In this document: one piece after another, positions 17,549 through 26,885 of the stretch
Numbering within the stretch: the first letter of the stretch is position 1
Layout: each line of letters opens with the position of its first letter
Origin: Paenibacillus barcinonensis
GTDB taxonomy: Bacteria; Bacillota; Bacilli; Paenibacillales; Paenibacillaceae
Length of the DNA stretch: 64,000 bases
Reading direction: 5' to 3'
Assembly: GCF_003217495.1 (NCBI RefSeq)
Contig: NZ_QJSW01000001.1
Span: 248,001-312,000 of the forward strand
Position numbers and translations under genes: made by a program
Notes under the pieces: model-generated
What the model saw: the letters and a program-made list of their open reading frames with translations, nothing else
Told to the model about the DNA's origin: nothing
Database searches by the model: none

Positions 17549-19081
17549 TTATTTTCCAGCCAGGAACGCATCCAGCTGCTCCTGTTTCGCCGCAATAATT
17601 TTGTCGATACCTGCTGCTTTCAATTTTTCCAAATATTTCGGAATCATCTCATTCGGATCAACGGCACCCGAGGTCATGCCTGGTTTAAATTGTTTGTTGA
17701 CGTTGTTTACAGCCGCAATTTCGTTTTTCACCGACTGGCTGTTAAACGTGAAACCAAGGGCAGGAGATTTCACACCTTTGGCGTTAAACTCCTTGAACTT
17801 CTCCCATTTTTGCGGATCTTCATTATCCCACAGGTAATTCAGGAACTGGTTACCCAACTGCCACTGTGCACCTGGATTATAGGTACGGCTGTTGGCATCA
17901 ACACCGTCAGGCAGTTTGATAATGTTGTCCTGTCCTTCAACCTTCACATAATGCTTACCTTCAATACCGAAGTTGAGCAGGTTGTTGATTTCTTTGTCAG
18001 AGTGAAGCAAGTTGATGACTTGCATTGCTTTTTCCGGTTTTTCAGAAGAACGGGAGATAGCGAGCATCGCACCAGACGCATCCCCTGTCGTAATCGTTGG
18101 ACTTGTCATTTCAATCTGTGTTAGCGGATAACCGACATAACCTTCCTCTTCCTTATCTTTACCCGGCTTCATACCATCCGTCCACATGAACGCTTTGCCG
18201 GCTTTGGCCTGGTCTTTCGGGAATACGTTGGACGTTGCTGCGTCACTGTTAATATAACCCGCCTGATACCATTTACGTGCAAGCTCGGCTGCTTGTTTGA
18301 ACTCCGGTGTTTCCACTTCATTCAGCACTTTTGTTTCGCCCGCTGTTTTGGAGATCACACCCGGTACCGATGCATCGCCGAGATAATCCCAGTCCAGATT
18401 TTCGAGCAATCCATTACCATTCGTATTGGACATGTAGAACGGAGTAATGGAAGGTTCATTTTCCTTAATCGTTTTGAGCAGCGGCTCCAGATCAGCCCAT
18501 GTTTTCACTGCTGTCAGGTCCAGATTGTATTTATCAGCGATATCTTTGCGGACCAGCACACCACGAGTGGCGGCAAGCTCCTTGTTGGTTGGCACACCAT
18601 AGTTGACACCATCCACCTGAGAACCTTCCAGGAAGGCAGGGTCCAGATTTTTCTTGATGTCCTGCCCGTACTCATCCAGCAGGTCATTCAGTGGCAAGAA
18701 CGCACCTTTGGCTACGTTAACGGTGTAGTTCTGCCAAGCTGCGGTGAAGATAATGTCGGCCTTCTCCCCTGAGGAGATCATCAGGTTCAGCTTATTATCC
18801 CATTGCCCCCAGTCCACAGCATTGATTTTGATCGTAGCTCCAATCTTGGGCTCCATCTTTTTGTTGATTTCAGCTTCTACCAAGGCAACATCCTTCTGAG
18901 GTGTGCCTGGATAGAACAGCGAAACCTCATAAGGCTTTTCGGTATTGCCTGCGTTCGGTGTATTACTTTCCGCTCCCGGTGTTGCACTCCCCCCCTTGTC
19001 AGGCGAGCAGCCAGCAAGCACCAGAGCCAGTGTCATGGCAGCCGCTGTCATACGTGACCACACTTTAAACGATTGAACCAA
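17549..19081 (-). CDS. Extracellular solute-binding lipoprotein with DUF3502-like C-terminus, locus 2
   Basis: The product has 510 residues with lipobox VLAGC (C25) and a Gly/Ser/Asn-rich linker. The C-terminal ~75 residues (AAVNNVNKQFKPGMTSG onward) resemble DUF3502 found at the end of LplA-type binding proteins. The TTG start at 19081 is 7 nt after AGGAGG. Unusually it is the last gene of its operon (kinase, regulator, permease, permease, binding protein). No enzyme gene is linked, so the sugar cannot be inferred. Confidence 0.87.
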   Translation of the reverse strand: MVQSFKVWSRMTAAAMTLALVLAGCSPDKGGSATPGAESNTPNAGNTEKPYEVSLFYPGTPQKDVALVEAEINKKMEPKIGATIKINAVDWGQWDNKLNLMISSGEKADIIFTAAWQNYTVNVAKGAFLPLNDLLDEYGQDIKKNLDPAFLEGSQVDGVNYGVPTNKELAATRGVLVRKDIADKYNLDLTAVKTWADLEPLLKTIKENEPSITPFYMSNTNGNGLLENLDWDYLGDASVPGVISKTAGETKVLNEVETPEFKQAAELARKWYQAGYINSDAATSNVFPKDQAKAGKAFMWTDGMKPGKDKEEEGYVGYPLTQIEMTSPTITTGDASGAMLAISRSSEKPEKAMQVINLLHSDKEINNLLNFGIEGKHYVKVEGQDNIIKLPDGVDANSRTYNPGAQWQLGNQFLNYLWDNEDPQKWEKFKEFNAKGVKSPALGFTFNSQSVKNEIAAVNNVNKQFKPGMTSGAVDPNEMIPKYLEKLKAAGIDKIIAAKQEQLDAFLAGK

Positions 19082-19131
19082 TTGAACCCCTCCTGTTCAT
19101 ATAATGGACCGTTACCTTGTACACCTTACCC

Positions 19132-19169
19132 TTTTACCGTTCTTCCCCAATTCCAAATAAACGGTAAAA
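19132..19169 (-). promoter_or_regulatory. Stem-loop in the leader of the locus-2 binding-protein gene
   Basis: A perfect 10-bp stem (TTTTACCGTT with AACGGTAAAA) has an 18-nt loop, in the 152-bp gap between permease and binding-protein genes. It has no T tract, so it is more likely an mRNA stabiliser or processing site than a terminator. Confidence 0.45.
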
Positions 19170-19233
19170 CCTTTCTGTATATGCCCTTTCGTCTATCTTC
19201 AATAAACCTTGACCACTCCCTAACCGGCTGGAG

Positions 19234-20142
19234 TTATCCCTTCACAGCACCTACCGTCAAACCTTTGATGAAATAACGCTGGAAGAATGGGTACGCCAGT
19301 ACAATTGGACCTATACCGACAACAGCCATTGCCATTTGCAGCGTTTTATTAGGTAGATCAGGCATTGCGCCCTGTGATGAAATCTGTGAAGAAACGTTGG
19401 AGTTGGTTGTTAAATATTGAATATCGAGCAGCGTCCGGTACATAAGGTACTGAAGGCTGATCGTCCGGTTATCTGAAATAAAAATCATACTGAGATACCA
19501 GTCATTCCAGTAGTTCAGCGTGCTGAATAGTGCAACCGTCGCCATAACGGGCAACGATAGTGGCAGGACAATCCGCAAAAACGTTTTCAATTCCCCCGCT
19601 CCGTCAATGCGCGCCGATTCCAGAATAGATACAGGAATAGAGTTGGCGAAGAACGTTCGCATAACAAGTACAAAAAACGGTGATAACAACAGCGGCATGA
19701 TCAATGCCAGAATGGAATTTTTCAAATCCAGTACGTTGACATATACGAGATACCAGGGAACAAGTCCCCCGTTAAACAGCATGGTGAAGAAGATGAAAAA
19801 GGCGAACCAGCCGCGATATGGCAAATCTCTGCGTGAGAGTGGATATGCATAAAGGGCGGTTAATGCCACACTTGTAATTGTACCGATAACAGTAACAATG
19901 ATGGATATGCCATAGGAGTGGATGATCTGATCCATATCCTTGAACAGAAATTCATAGGCTGTCAGGCTGAACTGCTCTGGTATGAGCTTGTAGCCATTGG
20001 CAATAACCTTTGTTTCATCCGAAAAAGAGATGGCGAAGACCAGTATGATCGGCACGATACAGGCAATGGCATAGAATAGAAACATGAAATGGATAACGGC
20101 TGCGGAACGCTTGGATACAGCTAATGGATCACGTGTTTTCAC
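19234..20142 (-). CDS. Carbohydrate ABC transporter permease (LplC type), locus 2
   Basis: About 302 residues with six membrane helices. The EAA loop reads LESARIDGAGELKTFL, and the C-terminus FFQRYFIKGLTVGAVKG is typical of the LplC group. The start is set at the GTG at 20142, 10 nt after AGGAGG; an upstream TTG at 20163 overlaps the stop of the partner permease and lies before that ribosome binding site. Its partner is the permease ending at 20160. The substrate is unknown. Confidence 0.9.
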   Translation of the reverse strand: MKTRDPLAVSKRSAAVIHFMFLFYAIACIVPIILVFAISFSDETKVIANGYKLIPEQFSLTAYEFLFKDMDQIIHSYGISIIVTVIGTITSVALTALYAYPLSRRDLPYRGWFAFFIFFTMLFNGGLVPWYLVYVNVLDLKNSILALIMPLLLSPFFVLVMRTFFANSIPVSILESARIDGAGELKTFLRIVLPLSLPVMATVALFSTLNYWNDWYLSMIFISDNRTISLQYLMYRTLLDIQYLTTNSNVSSQISSQGAMPDLPNKTLQMAMAVVGIGPIVLAYPFFQRYFIKGLTVGAVKG

Positions 20143-20159
20143 AACTGACTTGCCTCCTC

Positions 20160-21146
20160 TCAAAATAGTGCATTATCTTTGTCAATCCGTCGGACGATGG
20201 TATTGGATACCAGCACCAGCACAAAACCGACAATCGCTTGATACAAACCTGCCGCAGATGACATCCCGATGTCTCCACCAATAAGGAATGTACGATATAC
20301 ATACGTATCAAGTACGTTGGTTACAGGGAACAATGCGCCTGATTCCAGCGGAACCTGATAGAACAGGCTGAAGTCTGCATAAAAGATACGTCCGATCTGA
20401 AGCAAAGTCATAATGACTATTAATGGAATCAGAAAAGGAATCGTAATGAAACGAATCTGATGCCACTTTGACGCCCCATCGAGTACAGCTGCTTCGTAAT
20501 ATTCTTCGTCAATGCCCACAACTGCTGCGAGATAAATAACCGCATAATAACCGATATTTTTCCACGTATTCACAAGTGGCAGAATGTATGGCCAATATTT
20601 GGGTTCAGAGTACCAGTCAATCGGCTGTCCTCCAAACATTTGCAGAATGGTTGAGTTCATAAATCCCGAGTCCTTGCCGAGAAAAGCAAGCACGAGATAG
20701 CTAACCACGATCATGGATAAAAAATAAGGCAACAGCATAAGTGATTGGTATAACTTGGACATTGCTTTATTTTTTACTTCGTTGAGCATAATTGCCAGCC
20801 CTACACCAACAAACAGATTGAGTGCGATAAATACGGTGTTGTAAGCAAGCGTGTTTCGCGTAATCTCCCACGCATCGCTGGTTGAGAACAGGTATTTAAA
20901 ATTATCCCATCCGCTCCACGGGCTCCCCCATATTCCATCGGCATAGTTGACATTTTTGAATGCGATCAGAACGCCGAACATCGGCATATAGTTGTTTACC
21001 AGCAGAAACAAAATACCTGGCAGAAACATCAGGTAGAGCACCTTGTACTTGCCAAGATTGTATAACACGGACTTGCGCTTTCGAACCGTGCCTTCCGGTA
21101 TCTCCGATATTCGTACGCCCTTACCCGCCTGGGGTTGTGTCTTCAT
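20160..21146 (-). CDS. Carbohydrate ABC transporter permease (LplB/YteP type), locus 2
   Basis: The product has 328 residues: a ~30-residue hydrophilic N-terminus, then six membrane helices starting KVLYLMFLPGILFLL. The EAA loop reads YYEAAVLDGASKWHQIRF. It follows the response regulator gene on the same strand (181-bp gap) and precedes its partner by 17 bp. ATG start with GAGGGAGA. Confidence 0.9.
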   Translation of the reverse strand: MKTQPQAGKGVRISEIPEGTVRKRKSVLYNLGKYKVLYLMFLPGILFLLVNNYMPMFGVLIAFKNVNYADGIWGSPWSGWDNFKYLFSTSDAWEITRNTLAYNTVFIALNLFVGVGLAIMLNEVKNKAMSKLYQSLMLLPYFLSMIVVSYLVLAFLGKDSGFMNSTILQMFGGQPIDWYSEPKYWPYILPLVNTWKNIGYYAVIYLAAVVGIDEEYYEAAVLDGASKWHQIRFITIPFLIPLIVIMTLLQIGRIFYADFSLFYQVPLESGALFPVTNVLDTYVYRTFLIGGDIGMSSAAGLYQAIVGFVLVLVSNTIVRRIDKDNALF

Positions 21147-21326
21147 ACGTGTTCTCCCTCACTCCTCTTGAATTCTTCCTCAGGATGAAGCTCCGTGCGC
21201 CTCCTGTGGTTCAAGTATACGGCGGGGCGATCAAGTCCTCTATCTGCTGTGGTGACCTGTTCAATGATCAAATTATGACTTTTATCCCATTAAAAACAAA
21301 CAAAAAGCGCAGCATGCTGCGCCTGA

Positions 21327-22940
21327 TTACACGGTTCTGGACTGCTTGCGAAACTCCTGTGGCGTAATCCCCGTGCATTTTTTGAACATTTTCGTAAAAT
21401 GAGAGTAGTTATAGTACCCTACCTTACCTGCGATATCCGTCACCTTGACGGTCGATTGAGAGAGCAGGGTTTTTGCCATCGCAACTCGGCGCTGCAGAAT
21501 GAATTCGGACAGAGACATTCCCTTTTCCTTACGGAATAAACGGGACAGATACGCCGGGTTAAACCCGGCAAAAGCCGCAAGCTCCTCCCGCATCAGCTCT
21601 TCGCCGATATGAGTCTCAATGTATATGCACAGCTGATCCACAATCGACATCGGATTGTGATCGTCCGGGTACAATACGGGGATGACACGGTCAATCAATT
21701 CAAGCGTCCACTGCTTCAGTTGCGACAGTGATCGTGTAACTACGGCTTCCTCGGGCTCCCGCTCTCCGGGATACAGACTGCGAATGGATACGTTATTCTG
21801 ATGCAGCAGCGGGTAAACGACATGTAGCATCGCATGATAGTAGAGATGCAACATTTCCGGGGATAATCCTTCCTGCGCGGCAAGCAGCTCGAAAATTTCA
21901 TGTACACGTTCACGCAGGTCATCTACTTTACCTGTTTCGAACAAAATGGACAGCTCGGAGAACCATGGAATAGGTAAAAAGCGATCTTCCTGCGCCCGAT
22001 GCCGCTCATCATAGACAAAAACCTCTTCCAGTTCCTTGATATTACGCCGCTCCATGTCCATCAAGTCATTCAGCATGCCCTGCAGTTCAGTTACAGCAAC
22101 GGGTGCACCGACATAACAGGATAAACGACAGTAGAAATAGATGCCACACTCCTGGATATAACGCTGACAGCGTTGCTGGGCTTCTTCGGCAGACAGGACG
22201 CTTCCATCCTGTTCGTACGCCAGTACGATGTTAAGTCCACTGTGATCCTGAAATACTTCTCCTGGCTTATCCCCCAGCACCATTTCTCTGGCCGCATTAC
22301 GCAGAGCGTATTCCAATACCTCTTCATCGCGCAGATTGAACTCACGTACCCACTCCTCTACCGATATCACAATCGGCAGAACACGAACCTCAGGATCAAT
22401 CTCTGCTCCGTAGAGCTCAGCGAGCTCCTGCAGCTTCTGTGGGGTAAGCGCACTGCGCTGGGACACCGCATCTTTCCAGAAACGCTCGGTCAGTAGAGGT
22501 TTATGGGTTTTCCACCGCTTGTATACGGTTTCGTAAACCTCGTTCGTTCGTGTACGCTGCTCTCCGTCCTTGATTTTGTCTATGGCTTGTGTAACCACTT
22601 TAATAAGCTGATCCGCAGGAGCAGGCTTCAATAGATAATCGAAGCTGTTCAGCTTGATTGCCGTCTGAGCGTAATCAAACAGAGCATGCCCTGTCAAAAA
22701 AATAGTCAGTATCCCTGGATCGTGCTTCAACACCCAGCTTTGCAGATCGAGACCGCTCTCCCCAGGCATCTCGATGTCACAGATCAAAATATCAATGGCC
22801 TCACTCCGAATGACCTGTCTCGCCTCTTCTACATCACATGCCCCGAACACCTGATCAATTCCGGCAGCCTTCCAGTCCACACCCTCCAGCATCGCTTGCA
22901 GAGCGTATACTTCATCATCCACAATCAACAGGTTCCGCAT
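21327..22940 (-). CDS. YesN-like response regulator, AraC-type (locus 2)
   Basis: The product has 537 residues: receiver domain with DD8-9 and D55 (ILICDIEMPG), a middle region, and a C-terminal AraC domain (about 435-535; LAAFAGFNPAYLSRLFRKEKG then IAGKVGYYNYSHFTKMFKK). It overlaps the end of the kinase gene by 26 bp, so the two are translationally linked; the ATG follows GGAGGA. It should control the permeases and binding protein downstream. Confidence 0.9.
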   Translation of the reverse strand: MRNLLIVDDEVYALQAMLEGVDWKAAGIDQVFGACDVEEARQVIRSEAIDILICDIEMPGESGLDLQSWVLKHDPGILTIFLTGHALFDYAQTAIKLNSFDYLLKPAPADQLIKVVTQAIDKIKDGEQRTRTNEVYETVYKRWKTHKPLLTERFWKDAVSQRSALTPQKLQELAELYGAEIDPEVRVLPIVISVEEWVREFNLRDEEVLEYALRNAAREMVLGDKPGEVFQDHSGLNIVLAYEQDGSVLSAEEAQQRCQRYIQECGIYFYCRLSCYVGAPVAVTELQGMLNDLMDMERRNIKELEEVFVYDERHRAQEDRFLPIPWFSELSILFETGKVDDLRERVHEIFELLAAQEGLSPEMLHLYYHAMLHVVYPLLHQNNVSIRSLYPGEREPEEAVVTRSLSQLKQWTLELIDRVIPVLYPDDHNPMSIVDQLCIYIETHIGEELMREELAAFAGFNPAYLSRLFRKEKGMSLSEFILQRRVAMAKTLLSQSTVKVTDIAGKVGYYNYSHFTKMFKKCTGITPQEFRKQSRTV

Positions 22941-24708
22941 GAGTTCCTCCTTCTTGCTCTTCGGTCTGAGCAGGCAGATAAATGCTTACTGCAGCGCCAC
23001 CATCTATCCTGTTTTCAAAAATCAACCCGGCCTCGTTGCCATACTTCACCAGCAGCCTGTGGGCCACATTCCATATGCCAATATGCTGTCCTCCGGGGTC
23101 CTTGGCATATTGGCCATGCTGCAGCCGCTCCAGCAGCTCCGGTGCAAATCCGACGCCGCTGTCCATAATCCGAAGCTCCAGCATTCCATCCTTGGCCTCA
23201 CCGTCTGTAGCTCCCGTCACACGCGCAGCAATACGAATGACAAAGGGTTGCATCCTCCGCTGAAATCCATGAATAATGGCATTTTCCACAAAAGGCTGTA
23301 TGGTCAGCGGCGGCAAAACATATTGACCCGCCTTCGGTTCAATGTCCAGCTCGAATTCCAGCTTGCTCGGGAAGCGCAGCTTCTGAATCTCGAGATAGTG
23401 ACGAATATGCTCGATCTCGTCGTTAAGACTGATTACACGTTTGCCCGCACGTAAACTGAATCTGAAATAATCAGCCAGATGACCTGCCATCTGTTGTACC
23501 AGCTCATGTTTTTGCAGAGAGGCCAGGCTATGAATAATATTCAGTGAATTCAGATAAAAGTGCGGATTGATCTGCATCTGCAGCTGCTTGAATTCGGCCT
23601 CCCGTGTCCGCAGCTGCTCCTCATATACATCAATCTTCAGATGCTGGATCTCCTGAATCATCTGATTGAAGCTACGTGTCACAAACTCCAGCTCGGAGGA
23701 GGATGGTGCCTCCAGTGTTACATCCAGCTCCCCGCGACTAACCCTTCTCATGCCACGAATCAGAGCATTCATGGGACGAAACAGCAGCTGACGCAGAAAG
23801 AACAGCGCGGTGATGAGAATGACAGCAGCCCCTATAGGCAGCAATCGAATAATCTGTTGAAAAAAAGGCAGGTTACGCATCATGTCTTCCTCTGGTAGCA
23901 GTACAACATAATTCATCTCTGACATCGCAGAGGAAATGCCAACCATCAGATACTGCCGGGCCTGCCTTCCCGTTTCAGAGATGACCTGATACGGACTTTC
24001 CAAACCGGTCAAATGATCCGCCGCCAGTTTAATTTGTCCCGCATTCAGCGTTGAGTCAGATAAGGCTCTGCCATCGGTAGTCACGATAACCGCTCCGCCT
24101 CTGTCTCCCGATTCAGCAAACTGCTGTGAATCATTCATTGCATTCATGTCTACCAAAGCCCCGGCATAAAATTGCTGATTGATTCGCACTGTTTTCACTA
24201 ATGCATTAAACGAGCCTCCACGTACAATACTCCATTCAGGCTTCTGAATATCCCCCTCCAGCTGGCGCAGCTGGGCTGGCATACTGCGCTGCACAACCGA
24301 CTTTTTGATATCATAGTTTCCCGCGGTTGCCAGTAGCAGATCGTCGTTCACTGCATCATACAGATAGAATGAATCAATGAGATTGTAGAATCCGATATCA
24401 GTCATAAATTTGTTCATAATACGCTGCTTGGCAATAATGTAGTCTCCACTTCCGTATTGCAGAAAGAACAGAGAAATAATATCAGGGTCACGCTCGCCCA
24501 AACTGTACAAATATCGATTCGTTTCCTGCAATACTCGTTCATTTTGCTCCACATTTTTGGCCAGATGATTCATATAAGTGAGGGATACCTTATCACGTAC
24601 CACTTTCATGGCATAAACGTTGTTGTAATAGAGCAGCAGGAACAATGGCAGCATGATCAGCGTAAGGCCCACAATAAATTTAAAGCGTAATGAACGGATC
24701 AAGTTCAT
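22915..24708 (-). CDS. YesM-like sensor histidine kinase (locus 2)
   Basis: The product has 597 residues. Helix 1 is at ~11-28, a large extracellular sensor at 30-285, helix 2 at ~287-307, then HAMP, phospho-His H383 (QINPHFYLNSL) and an ATPase domain with QPFVENAIIHGF, MDSGVGF and GIWNVAHRLL. It is the first gene of the locus-2 operon. Because the locus has no enzyme, the sensed sugar is unknown. Confidence 0.9.
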   Translation of the reverse strand: MNLIRSLRFKFIVGLTLIMLPLFLLLYYNNVYAMKVVRDKVSLTYMNHLAKNVEQNERVLQETNRYLYSLGERDPDIISLFFLQYGSGDYIIAKQRIMNKFMTDIGFYNLIDSFYLYDAVNDDLLLATAGNYDIKKSVVQRSMPAQLRQLEGDIQKPEWSIVRGGSFNALVKTVRINQQFYAGALVDMNAMNDSQQFAESGDRGGAVIVTTDGRALSDSTLNAGQIKLAADHLTGLESPYQVISETGRQARQYLMVGISSAMSEMNYVVLLPEEDMMRNLPFFQQIIRLLPIGAAVILITALFFLRQLLFRPMNALIRGMRRVSRGELDVTLEAPSSSELEFVTRSFNQMIQEIQHLKIDVYEEQLRTREAEFKQLQMQINPHFYLNSLNIIHSLASLQKHELVQQMAGHLADYFRFSLRAGKRVISLNDEIEHIRHYLEIQKLRFPSKLEFELDIEPKAGQYVLPPLTIQPFVENAIIHGFQRRMQPFVIRIAARVTGATDGEAKDGMLELRIMDSGVGFAPELLERLQHGQYAKDPGGQHIGIWNVAHRLLVKYGNEAGLIFENRIDGGAAVSIYLPAQTEEQEGGTHAEPVDCG

Positions 24709-25014
24709 GGATTACCGTCCTTTTGATTCAAGATAAGCTGATTCATTGATTGTATCTGACTTTTTCTAATTTCTTCCTCAAGATGGCATGTATATTGTAA
24801 TCACCTGTGTTCGACGTTGTCTATCAGGTTCAGTGACTCCCATATGTGTGTTATCGTGACTTGTATTCTCAAGTCCACCCCCTTTGAATGCTCTGCTTCA
24901 CTCCTACATAATTCTCTGAATGTAAAAAAAATCCTGCTTGAACGCCCAGGCCTGACATGCATAGGATATATCACCCCCCGGATAAGTGACCAGGGGTGCA
25001 GGGAGGCTGTCATC
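24709..25014. other. Gene-free divergent region between locus-2 kinase and permease
   Basis: 306 bp. An open frame in phase with the permease extends back to 24817, but the extra residues are poor in membrane or domain character and the good ribosome binding site lies at the end of this region. No clear consensus promoter or riboswitch was found. CACCCC and GGGGTG near 24972-24998 could form a small hairpin next to the permease ribosome binding site. Confidence 0.4.
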
Positions 25015-26445
25015 ATGATGAATATTCAACTTGTTCCGCTGCACTATGTTTATTTGGCATTTATTGTCCTGATTATCGCCGTGATGGTTCGACGCAAAGA
25101 TACCACCATCATCTGTGTCGCAGGCATTATGACCATTGGACTGCTGGCAGCAGAAACGTTAAGCGGCTCGGTCGCCGGAGTTTTCAACAGCTTTATTTAC
25201 GCTGCCAAGGAATTGTTAAGCACTATCTTTATCATCTCGATTATCGTTGCGATGAGTCGGGTTCTGATCAGAACAGGCATCAATGAAGTCATGGTGAGAC
25301 CCCTCACCCGGTTTATTCGAACACCTCAGGCCGCCTATTGGGGCATCGGGCTCATTATGATGGTCGTATCTTTATTTTTTTGGCCCTCTCCAGCGGTTGC
25401 ACTCGTCGGTGCAGTCCTTCTGCCAGCAGCGGTCAGGGTTGGGCTGCCTCCAATCGGAGCTGCGATTGCGATGAACCTGTTTGGTCATGGTGTTGCCTTA
25501 TCCGGCGATTACATTATTCAAGGTGCTCCCAAGCTTACAGCAGATGCGGCTGGTCTTCCCGTAGCGTCCGTGATGGCTGCAAGCGTTCCTCTTGTGCTTG
25601 TCATGGGCACGGTATCTACACTGACTGCCTTCTGGATGCTGCGCAAAGAGATGAAATCCAGCAGCGGGCCGCAGCCAGCAGTGAGGCTGGAGCACTCATC
25701 AACAGAGCTTCCATTATTACCTTTAGCAGCAGAAAGTCATTCATCTATTGAAGCGCATAGGATGCCCCTTCGTCTTCGAAAAACATTTGCGCTTATTATA
25801 CCGTTGTTATTCGCACTTGATGTTGTGCTGATGTTTGTGCTAAGCCTGCAGGGAGGAGATGCAACAGCGTTAATCGGTGGAACCGCCGTAGTTATTCTGA
25901 TCGCCGTTTCGCTGGCGGCACATCGTTATAACGGCTCGGAGGAAACGACCCATTATCTCATCGAAGGTTTTCAGTTTGGCTTCAAAGTATTTGGTCCGGT
26001 CATTCCGATTGCGGCGTTTTTTTATCTCGGGGACGCGGCTATTGCCGAATTATTTGCTAATCCTCTTCCTGAGGGCTCACACGGAATTGTTAATGATCTT
26101 GGCGTTGCACTGGCGGGTATTGTACCGCTGAACGACACGGTGGGCGCCATTACGATGACTGTTACTGGCGCTGTAACCGGTATGGACGGTTCAGGATTTT
26201 CGGGAATTTCACTCGTGGGTTCAATTGCTACGATGTTTGCTGGCTCAGCAGATTCAGCACCGATACTTACCGCATTGGGGCAAATCGCAGCAATCTGGGT
26301 TGGCGGTGGCACGTTAATACCGTGGGCATTAATTCCAGCTGCTGCGATCTGCGGGGTCAGTCCGTTTGAGCTGGCACGGCGCAATCTGAAACCGGTCATA
26401 CTTGGACTAACCGTAACAACTATCGTTGCGGTCCTTCTTATCTAA
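25015..26445 (+). CDS. Integral membrane permease, ion/organic-acid transporter-like
   Basis: About 476 residues and very hydrophobic, with roughly 11-12 membrane segments split by a hydrophilic loop around residues 215-255. Repeated Gly/Pro-rich re-entrant-like stretches (FGHGVALSGDYIIQGAPKL, and VPLNDTVGAITMTVTGAVTG) resemble the inverted-repeat fold of ion transporter superfamily carriers (citrate, dicarboxylate, gluconate types). I cannot name the substrate. The ATG at 25015 (with a second at 25018) follows GGGAGG by 8 nt. It stands alone between unrelated genes. Confidence 0.7.
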   Translation: MMNIQLVPLHYVYLAFIVLIIAVMVRRKDTTIICVAGIMTIGLLAAETLSGSVAGVFNSFIYAAKELLSTIFIISIIVAMSRVLIRTGINEVMVRPLTRFIRTPQAAYWGIGLIMMVVSLFFWPSPAVALVGAVLLPAAVRVGLPPIGAAIAMNLFGHGVALSGDYIIQGAPKLTADAAGLPVASVMAASVPLVLVMGTVSTLTAFWMLRKEMKSSSGPQPAVRLEHSSTELPLLPLAAESHSSIEAHRMPLRLRKTFALIIPLLFALDVVLMFVLSLQGGDATALIGGTAVVILIAVSLAAHRYNGSEETTHYLIEGFQFGFKVFGPVIPIAAFFYLGDAAIAELFANPLPEGSHGIVNDLGVALAGIVPLNDTVGAITMTVTGAVTGMDGSGFSGISLVGSIATMFAGSADSAPILTALGQIAAIWVGGGTLIPWALIPAAAICGVSPFELARRNLKPVILGLTVTTIVAVLLI

Positions 26446-26532
26446 AAGATAATGCGTGATTAAGCAAAATCCCGCAGGATTCCCAGCTGCAAGATGCACC
26501 ATCACCTCTGAATGGTGTGGATTCTGCCTTGT

Positions 26533-26751
26533 TTATTCATTGGCGCTGGGATTGCCCGTTGAAATCACTTGTTTCACCCGGCCAACTTGTCCGCTCGTTA
26601 ATCTCACTTTAATGCCGTGCGGATGGTTAGGCGATTTGGTTAACAGATCTTTGACAACACCTCGGGTCAGTTTACCCGAGGACTGGTCCTGCTTGAGCAC
26701 GATATCAACCTCCAGACCCGGTTTGATGTCGGCTCTCTTTTGTCCATTCAT
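26533..26751 (-). CDS. ywbE: YwbE family protein
   Basis: The product has 72 residues and matches the conserved small family named after Bacillus subtilis YwbE (DUF2196): GQKRADIKPGLEVDIVLKQD, LTRGVVKDLLT, SPNHPHGIKVRL and GQVGRVK. The beta-strand pattern suggests a small SH3/KOW-like barrel. The function is unknown. ATG start with AGAAGGTG. It is a single-gene unit, convergent with the permease gene. Confidence 0.85.
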   Translation of the reverse strand: MNGQKRADIKPGLEVDIVLKQDQSSGKLTRGVVKDLLTKSPNHPHGIKVRLTSGQVGRVKQVISTGNPSANE

Positions 26752-26829
26752 ATATTCACCTTCTTTATTGAAGTATCAGTAGCAGCTCAGCTCTAACTAT
26801 TGTAGACGTTTGGACTGCAAAACAAAAGA

Positions 26830-26862
26830 CCGCAGCTCCCCTGACAAGATCAGGGGCTGCGG
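26830..26862 (-). terminator. Terminator of the polysaccharide deacetylase gene
   Basis: CCGCAGCCCCTGA pairs with TCAGGGGAGCTGCGG (one bulge) around a 5-nt loop, with TCTTTTGTTTT after it on the minus strand. Confidence 0.75.
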
Positions 26863-26885
26863 CTTGGGCTTGAGTTGACTGGATA

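Noticed and set aside
24817..25014. N-terminal extension of the permease at 25015
   Set aside because: The extra 66 codons precede the only good ribosome binding site (GGGAGG) and do not continue the membrane pattern.
26470..26525. Terminator for the permease gene ending at 26445
   Set aside because: CACCAT/ATGGTG forms a short stem with a poor T tail; too weak to call.
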